Shown: in pieces, positions 7,458 through 13,217 of the stretch
Layout: each line of letters begins with the position of its first letter
How positions within the stretch are numbered: position 1 is the stretch's first letter
Source of the DNA: Clostridia bacterium
GTDB lineage: Bacteria; Bacillota; Clostridia; TANB77; CAG-508
NCBI GenBank assembly: GCA_900772235.1
Contig: CAAGQX010000049.1
Span: 1 to 21,083 of the forward strand
Length of the DNA: 21,083 nucleotides
Direction: 5' to 3'
Notes under the pieces: generated by a model
Database searches by the model: none
Seen by the model: only the letters and a program-made list of their open reading frames with translations
Told to the model about the DNA's origin: nothing
Position numbers and translations under genes: made by a program

Positions 7458-7653
7458 ATAATTTTTCTGGAAACTCGTTTATAGTAACCTAAAGGCTCGT
7501 TTCTAACCTAATGTTCAATAGGATATTCGTTTATAGGATTCGCATCCTAAAGGCTCATATCTAACCTAATGTTTAAATTTGCACTTGTTTATGAAATTAA
7601 TCAAAGGCTTGTGCAACCTAGTTTATTTGATAAATTAATTTATCAATATTAGT
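7458..7653 (-). ncRNA. toxI: ToxI-like antitoxin RNA with three tandem repeats
   Basis: Three head-to-tail units read on the minus strand: 7619-7568 (52 nt), 7567-7510 (58 nt) and 7509-7469 (41 nt, incomplete). Each begins AGGTT, then carries AGCCTTT and ATAAAC; the first two end AACATT. An outer helix is kept while its sequence changes: TTGCAC/GTGCAA in unit 1, GATAT/ATATC in unit 2, GAAAC/GTTTC in unit 3. An inner hairpin also covaries (TGA/TCA, TAGGAT/ATCCTA, TAG/CTA). AGGTT can pair with AGCCT, which would make a pseudoknot as in known ToxI RNAs. Compensatory change across all three units is strong evidence for a structured antitoxin. The 5' end is inferred from the promoter. Confidence 0.88.
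7627..7646. repeat. 20-bp perfect palindrome at the antitoxin transcript start
   Basis: TTGATAAATT followed by its exact complement AATTTATCAA, starting a few bases after the predicted transcription start. It could be an operator or a 5' stabilising hairpin on the antitoxin RNA. Confidence 0.6.
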
Positions 7654-7659
7654 ATATTC

Positions 7660-7688
7660 ATTATACTTCATTTTATTTACAAAATCAA
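7660..7688 (-). promoter_or_regulatory. Sigma-A promoter of the antitoxin-toxin locus
   Basis: Minus-strand TTGATT (7683-7688), a 17-bp spacer and a perfect TATAAT (7660-7665). It lies about 40 bp upstream of the first antitoxin repeat, so one promoter serves both RNA and toxin. Confidence 0.85.
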
Positions 7689-7718
7689 TACTTTGTGCCA
7701 AATTTTCATAAATTACAA

Positions 7719-7826
7719 GTACACTAAGTAAACTCATTACATTTATTATTCACTAAGTGAATTTATTTAGTTCACTTGGTGAACTTTTTCCTTAAAAATA
7801 GTAAATTTTGAGTTCATTTAGTGAAT
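7719..7826. repeat. Cluster of GTTCAC/GTGAAC palindromes upstream of the toxin promoter
   Basis: Four related palindromes: ACACTAAGTAAACT (7721-7734), ATTCACTAAGTGAAT (7748-7762), AGTTCACTTGGTGAACT (7769-7785) and AGTTCATTTAGTGAATT (7811-7827). The centres of the last three are about 22 and 42 bp apart, near two and four helical turns. Two more copies lie after the toxin gene. The stretch 7827-7983 has no gene; it contains an 11-base match (AGGCTTGTCTT, 7875-7885) to the attenuator hairpin at 11136-11146. Confidence 0.65.
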
Positions 7827-7983
7827 TTTCGCATCACTTTTGCATAAAATTTTTGTTCTTTTATTAACTCTAGAAGGCTTGTCTTTCTATGTGTACAGGT
7901 GACATGTTAATCATCACTATCCTGCCTTTAGCTTTTAACTTAGCAAAATAATATTTTTCAAAAAAATAAATTTCGTGTTAGAC

Positions 7984-8904
7984 TTATATATTTATTTCTT
8001 GTTCTCTATAAATAGCAATTGGAGTAACTGTTATCTCAATGTTCTTATTACTTATGAAAAATATATCTTCAAATGAAGCTGTTACATCAATCATATTTTT
8101 GTATGCTTCTCTCATGCCAAGTTGTTCATCTACATCTTGATCATTATTAGTGTTTTTATTCATTTGAATATTTGGTAGATATGTTATTTGACCTACAATA
8201 GTCCATTCATTTATAGGATTTTGAGTATATAAAATTCTTAACATATCAGTATTTAATCTTAAATATGCTGTATCTAAAACAACTCGATATATTATTTCTT
8301 GATTATCTCCTTGTATTATTAACTCAAATCCATCGTCGTTGAATAATTCTATCATTTTGTTTAATCCATCAAGCGTTTTTTGATCTTGCTTTAATCCCTT
8401 TTCTTTTATTATTTCCTTAATTTGCTTATTATCTTCATATTTTTGCTTTCCGCTTTTATTTTCTTCACTACTATCCGTATTACTTGAATATATCGAGTAT
8501 GCAACAATTTCTCCAATATTATTAAATTCTTTTAAATACATTTTCATTCTATTATAATTATGTATTTTTACTTTTCCCTTTATTTTTATTATAAACTTAT
8601 CTTGTAATTTTTCTTTATAGTTGTTTTTATTTATATCTTTTGGAATATAAATATTATCTTTTAATATCTCCTCTAATTTATTATAAATATGGTCATGTAA
8701 TATTTTATTTTCTGTAACATTAGAATACTCTCCAACTTTATCTTCTGTGCTTTGTCCTAATATTGGCTTGGTTACCTTTTCGCCAGTTTCCTTGCTACTC
8801 ACATATGAATTTACTATTGCTTCTGCGACCCCTTCATTAACTTGCGAATATAAAGAATTTACCCTATCCTTATCTAAATAAATAAAATCTCTAATATTTT
8901 TCAT
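7984..8904 (-). CDS. DUF6414-like protein, last gene of the cargo operon
   Basis: 306 residues from the better-spaced ATG at 8904 (GGAGA eight bases upstream); an ATG at 8910 sits too close to that site. The N-terminus, IRDFIYLDKDRVNSLYSQVNEGVAEAIV, matches what I recall of the DUF6414 signature (R-D/E-F-x-YLD then SLYSQ). The middle is Lys/Asn/Glu-rich, and the C-terminal half (about 190-306) looks like a mixed alpha/beta domain ending ITVTPIAIYREQEI. No signal peptide or membrane segment, so it is probably cytosolic. It overlaps the stop of the one-helix membrane protein gene upstream, implying coupled translation and a joint role. Function is unknown; a defence or stress role is a guess from context. 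Confidence 0.65.
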   Translation of the reverse strand: MKNIRDFIYLDKDRVNSLYSQVNEGVAEAIVNSYVSSKETGEKVTKPILGQSTEDKVGEYSNVTENKILHDHIYNKLEEILKDNIYIPKDINKNNYKEKLQDKFIIKIKGKVKIHNYNRMKMYLKEFNNIGEIVAYSIYSSNTDSSEENKSGKQKYEDNKQIKEIIKEKGLKQDQKTLDGLNKMIELFNDDGFELIIQGDNQEIIYRVVLDTAYLRLNTDMLRILYTQNPINEWTIVGQITYLPNIQMNKNTNNDQDVDEQLGMREAYKNMIDVTASFEDIFFISNKNIEITVTPIAIYREQEINI

Positions 8905-9082
8905 TCTCATTTCTCCTTTTATTAAGTTCCTTTTCTACTATACTTTTTTGTTCTTTGTATTCTTTCAAAATTTCATTATATTTTTTTTCTCTTTGGGTTA
9001 TAATGCTCCAAATACCTATTATAATTGTAAAAAGTACAAATACTAAACCTATAATAAATAAAATATTAATTATACTATTCAT
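8891..9082 (-). CDS. Small one-helix membrane protein with coiled coil
   Basis: 63 residues: a single hydrophobic helix (about 5-28, INILFIIGLVFVLFTIIIGIW) followed by a highly charged helix (about 31-63) with heptad-like spacing, probably a cytoplasmic coiled coil. The start at 9082 lies inside the end of the upstream four-helix gene (8-bp overlap) and its stop lies inside the start of the DUF6414-like gene. Such nesting suggests fixed stoichiometry. It may anchor the DUF6414-like protein at the membrane or pair with the four-helix protein. No family recognised. Confidence 0.7.
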   Translation of the reverse strand: MNSIINILFIIGLVFVLFTIIIGIWSIITQREKKYNEILKEYKEQKSIVEKELNKRRNENEKY

Positions 9083-9512
9083 AACTTTGCACCTCTATTC
9101 TAGACAATACTATTTGTATTATCGTTCCTAAAATTCCACTTGCTATTGTCATAAACATCGAAAAAGTATAAACTTTTTGTAATGACATAAATTCTATATT
9201 ATTTTGCATATTTTGTAATTGTATTCCTCCATATAATATAGCAGAAAAAATCAATAATATTATCAATGAAGCAAAAAACAAATTGAAAACAATATCACTT
9301 TTAATTTTCTTCTTCATATCATTAACATCCCACAGGCAAGTAGCACATACCATTATAGTAAAAAACAATAATTCTGGTATACAATCTTTTAATTGTAACG
9401 GCATATTACTTAAATAATGCAAAATCATATATATTATTAATGGCATCAATGCAAAGAAAATCCCGAAAATAAACCAATTTAATATTCTTTTTCCCATTTT
9501 TCCATCTCCCAT
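9075..9512 (-). CDS. Four-helix membrane protein of the cargo operon
   Basis: 145 residues with four hydrophobic segments (about 11-33, 46-62, 74-96, 115-137) joined by short loops; the second loop (DVNDMKKKIKSD) is charged. No catalytic motif is recognisable. Reading from the second ATG (9497) is plausible because GGGAGATGG then lies at ribosome-site distance; the first ATG is four bases after the hydrolase stop. It overlaps the next small gene. It could be a membrane effector or channel-like partner of the downstream proteins, but that is inference from operon context. Confidence 0.65.
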   Translation of the reverse strand: MGDGKMGKRILNWFIFGIFFALMPLIIYMILHYLSNMPLQLKDCIPELLFFTIMVCATCLWDVNDMKKKIKSDIVFNLFFASLIILLIFSAILYGGIQLQNMQNNIEFMSLQKVYTFSMFMTIASGILGTIIQIVLSRIEVQSYE

Positions 9513-9516
9513 TACT

Positions 9517-10071
9517 TTATAAATAACTTACTATATCTTCAAAAGTATCATATCCACTTTCGCTATTTATATGTCCAGCCTTTGGCATTAGTATTTGTTC
9601 TGTTGCAACTGTATCTGTAAAGTCTTTTTCAACTTCATATTTCACGTATGGATCATTATCTGAATAGAAAGAAATTATTTCATCAGCATATTTTTTTACA
9701 TCTTCCAAATTTTCAAAATACATTGTTTTATTAACATTATCATATTCTTCATTTATTCCTAAATAATTATTAAATCCACATACGAATATTAATTTCTTAA
9801 CTTTCACTTTATTTTCAACTAGAAATTTTGATATAAATATTGGTGCAATACTATGACCTATAATTATTGTACTTTCATTTATAAGTCCTAACTCCAAATA
9901 ATATTTTAACAACTTACTCCAATTTTCATAATTTTGATATCCTACTCCAATTGGAAAATCTGGTACATATACTTGTTTACCATCTGTTGCTATAAAATCT
10001 TGTAACCAGCTAAACCAATTTGAATATGGGCTACTAAATGACCCATGTATTATAAAATAATTTTCTTTCAT
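9517..10071 (-). CDS. RBBP9/YdeN-family alpha/beta serine hydrolase
   Basis: 184 residues. It has the small alpha/beta-hydrolase pattern of the RBBP9/YdeN family: YFIIHGSFSSPYSNWFSWL (oxyanion HG at 9-10), nucleophile elbow IGHSIAP with Ser74, acid in SDNDPYV (Asp140 probable) and catalytic His167 in KAGHINSESG. The elbow reads GHSIA rather than the commoner GHSLG. These are cytosolic serine hydrolases with poorly defined esters or peptides as substrates. The gene lies 15 bp after the broken SDR gene and four bases before the four-helix membrane gene, within one minus-strand operon. Family confident; substrate unknown. Confidence 0.88.
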   Translation of the reverse strand: MKENYFIIHGSFSSPYSNWFSWLQDFIATDGKQVYVPDFPIGVGYQNYENWSKLLKYYLELGLINESTIIIGHSIAPIFISKFLVENKVKVKKLIFVCGFNNYLGINEEYDNVNKTMYFENLEDVKKYADEIISFYSDNDPYVKYEVEKDFTDTVATEQILMPKAGHINSESGYDTFEDIVSYL

Positions 10072-10086
10072 ATATAAATTCCTCCT

Positions 10087-10825
10087 CTATTTTAATAATG
10101 AACCACCATTTACATTAAGATTCTCTCCATTTATATAACTTGCTTCCTCTGATAGCAAGAACAAAACGGCATTTGCAATATCAATAGTTTCCCCTAATCT
10201 TTTTAATGGATTATTTTGTTTATGTTCTTCTATTTCTTGTTCTGTCCATCCTTCTAATGCTAATGGTGTTATCGTTAGACTAGGACTTACTGTATTTACT
10301 CTGATTGAATATTTTGATAGTTCTAATGCACTTGCTCCGAGTAAAATTAATAATTCCCGCTTCTGCTGAACAATAAGCACTTGCTTCTACACATGGTCTT
10401 GTTCCTAATCTTGATGCTATATTAATAATACTTGGTGCTTTACTATTTTTTAATAATGGAACCGCATGTTTAGTACATATCACTTTTCCTACCAAATTAA
10501 CATCTAATACTCTTCTAAAATCTTCTATGTTAAATTCTTCTATATAACTATCTATATTAGTTCCTGCATTATTAATTAAATAATCTAATTTTTCTATTTG
10601 TTCAAACATTCTCATTACTTCATCTTCATTAGAAACATCAGCTTTTATAAACAAAACATTATCTTTATATTCTTCCAATTCATTCTTTGTCTTCTTATAA
10701 TTTTCTTCATTATGAGCATAATTTATAATTACTTTTGCTCCGTTTCTTAATAATTGCTTTGCAATTTCTTTTCCTATGCCTGATGTTCCTCCTGTTACTA
10801 ATGCCATTTTATTTTCAAAATTCAT
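10087..10825 (-). pseudogene. Short-chain dehydrogenase/reductase, frameshifted and with a lost catalytic Lys
   Basis: A classical SDR of about 245 residues split over two frames. The first part has TGGTSGIG (11-18), NNAG (85-88), the catalytic Ser138 and Tyr151, ending INFTR. The second part resumes as ASALELSKYSIRVNTVSPS and ends in the family's INGENLNVNGG. Dropping one G near 10340-10342 joins them as FTRASALELSKY, matching the family, so a one-base insertion is the likely lesion. In addition the YxxxK site reads YCSAE: the essential Lys is Glu155. Two independent faults make decay in the cell more likely than a sequencing slip. The ribosome site lies unusually far (12 bases) from the ATG. 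Confidence 0.88.
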
Positions 10826-10869
10826 AACTTTTTATAACCTCCACTATTCTCCTAATCTTTACTGTATAT

Positions 10870-10898
10870 AATGTATCATAAATTCCTTAATTTTACAA
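10870..10898 (-). promoter_or_regulatory. Possible promoter of the cargo operon
   Basis: Minus-strand TTGTAA (10893-10898) and TACATT (10870-10875), 17 bp apart, 45 bp upstream of the SDR start. The match is moderate in AT-rich sequence. Confidence 0.4.
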
Positions 10899-10961
10899 TT
10901 AAATCGCCAATATTTACAAACATATTTATCCTTATATTTGCTTAATTATCCCCAAATCCCT

Positions 10962-11024
10962 AATAGAAATAATGTCAAGAGCGAACGCCAGAGAGTTCAT
11001 TTTACTCTTGATGTTATTTCTATT
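10962..11024. repeat. 63-base near-perfect hairpin in the divergent intergenic region
   Basis: Arms at 10962-10981 and 11005-11024 pair over 20 positions (18 Watson-Crick plus a tandem G-U pair). Inside, GAAC (10983-10986) and GTTC (10995-10998) close a loop GCCAGAGA. Neither side has a T-tract, so it is not a normal terminator. It lies between the cargo operon and the recombinase promoter. It could be a structured RNA, a protein-binding cruciform, a single-strand origin or the end of a lost small transposon; the sequence does not decide. Confidence 0.8.
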
Positions 11025-11073
11025 GGAGATTAAAATTATATTTGCAAATAGACTAAAGGGAAATAAAAGGGAA

Positions 11074-11102
11074 TTGATTTTATAAATCACCCATCATATA
11101 AT
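11074..11102 (+). promoter_or_regulatory. Sigma-A promoter for the recombinase transcript
   Basis: TTGATT (11074-11079), a 17-bp spacer and a perfect TATAAT (11097-11102). The predicted start near 11109 is only about 20 bases before an intrinsic hairpin. It looks like a housekeeping promoter; no clear mother-cell sigma-E or sigma-K promoter was found here. Confidence 0.8.
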
Positions 11103-11127
11103 GTTAGCATAGAGAAATGTAAATTTG

Positions 11128-11158
11128 CTCAAGACAGGCTTGTCTTGGGTATTTTTTT
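11128..11158 (+). terminator. Attenuator-like terminator in the short recombinase leader
   Basis: CTCAAGACA (11128-11136) and TGTCTTGGG (11141-11149) form a 9-bp stem with one G-U pair and a GGCT loop, followed by TATTTTTTT. It lies directly behind the promoter and ahead of the recombinase genes, so it must be bypassed for expression. A start-stop pair ATG-TAA sits just before it (11117-11122). Confidence 0.8.
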
Positions 11159-11193
11159 ATGCTTTTCTCATAAAGTTAAATGAGGCGATTTAT

Positions 11194-11331
11194 ATGATAT
11201 TAGAAGAATATACTTTAGAAAATACAAAAATAAAGTTTTATGATGATTATATAGTAGAAAATATTGCTACTCAAAAAGAATACATAGATAAAATTATAAT
11301 TAATTTAATAAATAAAACCTTATCATTGTAA
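11194..11331 (+). CDS. Small 45-residue protein upstream of the recombinase
   Basis: The frame from ATG 11194 gives MILEEYTLENTKIKFYDDYI... ending NLINKTLSL: acidic at first, then an amphipathic helix with many Ile. A longer reading from 11125 would start inside the attenuator and lacks a ribosome site, while GAGGCG precedes 11194 at good distance. It lies 63 bp before the recombinase in the same transcript. Small acidic or helical proteins often sit next to serine integrases, and some are recombination directionality factors. Whether this one is such a factor is inference. No family recognised with confidence. Confidence 0.6.
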   Translation: MILEEYTLENTKIKFYDDYIVENIATQKEYIDKIIINLINKTLSL

Positions 11332-11394
11332 TTTGTCCAATTTTTATATATAATTTAATCAAGTTAAAGACAAATTACAAGGAAAGGAGGAAAT

Positions 11395-12954
11395 GTGCAA
11401 AATGGCACATATGCAATATATTTAAGAAAATCAAGAGAAGATATAGAATCTGAAAAATATGGTGAAAGCGAAACATTAGCAAGACATGAAAAAATCTTGA
11501 CTACCTTAGCAGAGAAACGAAACTTAACTATTGGTAAAATTTATAGAGAAGTTGTAAGTGGTGAGACTATTAGTGAAAGAAAAGAAATGCAAAAACTTCT
11601 TAAAGATGTCGAGAACGAAAAATGGACTGGTGTTTTAGTTGTTGAAGTAGAAAGACTTGCTCGTGGTGATACTGCTGATCAAGGTAGAGTTTCAAAAGCT
11701 TTTAAATATTCTCATACAAAGATTATCACACCTGTTAAAACTTATGACCCAGATAATGAATTTGATGAAGAATATTTTGAGTTCGGATTATTTATGTCTA
11801 GAAGAGAATATAAGACAATAAATAGGCGTTTACAAAGAGGTCGAGAAGTTTCTGTTTCAGAGGGGAAATTTGTTGGTAACATTGCTCCTTTTGGATATGA
11901 TAGAGTAAAACTAAAAGATTCAAAAGGTTATAGTTTATCAATAAATCAAAATGAAGCATCTATTGTAAAAGAAATCTTTAGATTATATGCATTTGAAGGT
12001 AATACTATAAACTCTGTTGTTAAGCAATTAAATAATATGAATTTAAAGCCTAGAATTTCAAATGAATGGACTATTTCTTCTGTTAAAGATATTCTTTCTA
12101 ATCCTACATATGTTGGAAAAATTGTATGGAATAGAAGAAAACAAAAAAAGAAAACTAAAAATGGACATCTTATAATTAGTAGACCTCGTAATAACGAGTA
12201 TTTAATTTATAATGGATTACATGAACCTATTATTGATACTGAAACATGGGATTTAGTACAAGAAAAAAGAAAACAAAATACTCCAAAAGTAAAACATAAT
12301 AATATAGTTCAAAATCCATTAGTTGGTTTAGTATTTTGTGAGAAATGTGGTAAACCTATGCAGAGAAGACCTTATACAAAAGCAGACAAACCTGATACCC
12401 TTATGTGTTCTAATTCAAAATGTGATAATGTAAGTTCTAAACTTTATATTGTAGAAAATAAAATAATTGAATCTTTAAAAATTTGGCTTGAAAATTACAA
12501 AGTAAATTATGAAATAAAAGATAATTCAAGTACAGATAATAACAAGATAATAGAACAATCCATCACAGCTACAAAAAAAGAATTAGAAAAAGAAAATGCT
12601 AAACTTAATAAAATATATGACTTTTTAGAAAATGGTATTTATAGCAAAGATGAATTTATAAATCGTTCTAAATCTATAAAAAATAATATTCAAAATCTAG
12701 AAAACAAATTAAATGAATATCCCGAACTTTTAAGTAAAAATAATGAATCGAAACAACAGAAAGAAATTATGATACCTAAATTAGAAAATGTTATAGATTT
12801 ATATTATAAGTTAGAATCTGCTGAAGATAAAAATATTTTACTAAAAAGTATTATTGCAAAAGTTACATATTTAAAAACAGAAAAAGCTATAAAAAAAGAT
12901 GCAGACCCTACTAATTTTGAGTTACATATATATCCTAAAATACCTAAAATTTAA
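11395..12954 (+). CDS. Large serine recombinase (SpoIVCA/phage-integrase type)
   Basis: 519 residues. The N-terminal resolvase domain shows AIYLRKSRED with catalytic Ser13 and EVERLARGD (Arg87, Arg90). The recombinase domain covers about 160-290 (GNIAPFGY, LSNPTYVGKIVW). A zinc ribbon follows with four cysteines (C315, C318, C338, C343), then a long Lys/Glu-rich coiled coil (about 375-475) typical of large serine integrases. It starts at GTG 11395, with AAGGAGG four bases upstream; the ATG two bases earlier is in a frame that soon stops. The gene ends 65 bp from the right attachment core, the usual position for an integrase beside its attP arm. Architecture and length resemble SpoIVCA, the recombinase that excises skin from sigK. 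Confidence 0.95.
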   Translation: MQNGTYAIYLRKSREDIESEKYGESETLARHEKILTTLAEKRNLTIGKIYREVVSGETISERKEMQKLLKDVENEKWTGVLVVEVERLARGDTADQGRVSKAFKYSHTKIITPVKTYDPDNEFDEEYFEFGLFMSRREYKTINRRLQRGREVSVSEGKFVGNIAPFGYDRVKLKDSKGYSLSINQNEASIVKEIFRLYAFEGNTINSVVKQLNNMNLKPRISNEWTISSVKDILSNPTYVGKIVWNRRKQKKKTKNGHLIISRPRNNEYLIYNGLHEPIIDTETWDLVQEKRKQNTPKVKHNNIVQNPLVGLVFCEKCGKPMQRRPYTKADKPDTLMCSNSKCDNVSSKLYIVENKIIESLKIWLENYKVNYEIKDNSSTDNNKIIEQSITATKKELEKENAKLNKIYDFLENGIYSKDEFINRSKSIKNNIQNLENKLNEYPELLSKNNESKQQKEIMIPKLENVIDLYYKLESAEDKNILLKSIIAKVTYLKTEKAIKKDADPTNFELHIYPKIPKI

Positions 12955-12965
12955 TGTTTTATAGT

Positions 12966-13002
12966 CAATAGTTAAAGTTGTAATCAATGTCTTTAACTAT
13001 TG
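12966..13002. repeat. 12-bp inverted repeat next to the right attachment arm
   Basis: CAATAGTTAAAG (12966-12977) and CTTTAACTATTG (12991-13002), perfect over 12 bp with a 13-base spacer. It follows the recombinase stop but has no T-run on either strand. It overlaps the attachment arm and shares its ACTATTG unit with the left end (6811-6817), so protein binding is as likely as termination. Confidence 0.7.
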
Positions 13003-13029
13003 ATAACATCATGGAACCTATTCTTCTGT
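12999..13029. other. Right attachment junction
   Basis: Arm ATTGATAACATCATGGAAC (12999-13017), then the core ATTCTTCTGT (13020-13029), then cotJC sequence for IGT. The element side supplies the TAG that ends the N-terminal fragment. Confidence 0.8.
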
Positions 13030-13215
13030 ACCTATGTCATTTAAAATTGCCTTTGATTTTTGATCTGGCATTCCAAATCTTTGGCTTAAATATCTAAGTG
13101 ATGCTCCTAATTCTCCATCTGGTCCTCCATATTGCGATATAATTAACCCTGCAAGTTTTGGATTTCTATTTTTTATTTTTATTGGGTATTCTAATACCTT
13201 ATTATATGTCCACAT
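13018..13215 (-). CDS. cotJC: CotJC N-terminal part (interrupted gene)
   Basis: 65 codons with the start of CotJC: MWTYNKVLEYPIKI, then QYGGPDGELGASLRYLSQRFGM, KAILNDIGTEE, then an in-frame TAG supplied by the element. Glu35 in GELGA and Glu65 in TEE correspond to manganese ligands of the catalase family. The partner His (LAH) is encoded 6.3 kb away at the other junction, so this fragment cannot form the metal site. It starts two bases after the cotJB stop, with a GGGGGAAUAAUUAAGU-type weak ribosome site, as third gene of cotJABC. CotJ proteins are made in the mother cell and join the inner coat layers in Bacillus; a peroxide or catalase role is inferred from the fold. Confidence 0.9.
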   Translation of the reverse strand: MWTYNKVLEYPIKIKNRNPKLAGLIISQYGGPDGELGASLRYLSQRFGMPDQKSKAILNDIGTEE

Positions 13216-13217
13216 AC

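Larger units (their letters stand above)
6713..13029. mobile_element. Skin-like intervening element in cotJC, about 6.3 kb, serine-recombinase type
   Basis: The boundaries are the 10-bp direct repeat ATTCTTCTGT at 6713-6722 and 13020-13029. Host coding sequence flanks both sides: GTEE on the right and LAHLEMVG on the left. Removing one repeat plus the 6297-bp interior (6307 bp) restores cotJC in frame. Inside lie a large serine recombinase, a ToxIN-type toxin-antitoxin locus and a five-gene minus-strand cargo operon. There are no capsid, replication or conjugation genes, so it is a decayed prophage or a minimal integrative element. Known sporulation-linked intervening elements (skin in sigK, SP-beta in spsM) use the same logic; excision here has not been shown. 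Confidence 0.9.

Noticed and set aside
7469..7619. Tandem repeats as a short CRISPR array
   Set aside because: The units run head to tail without unique spacers, share only short blocks and covary in helices; the adjacent ToxN gene explains them as antitoxin RNA.
11125..11193. Longer start for the small ORF before the recombinase
   Set aside because: The extra 23 residues would be encoded inside the attenuator hairpin, with no ribosome site; the ATG at 11194 has one.
12966..13002. Inverted repeat as recombinase terminator
   Set aside because: No T-run follows on either strand, and the right arm overlaps the attachment arm; kept as a repeat instead.
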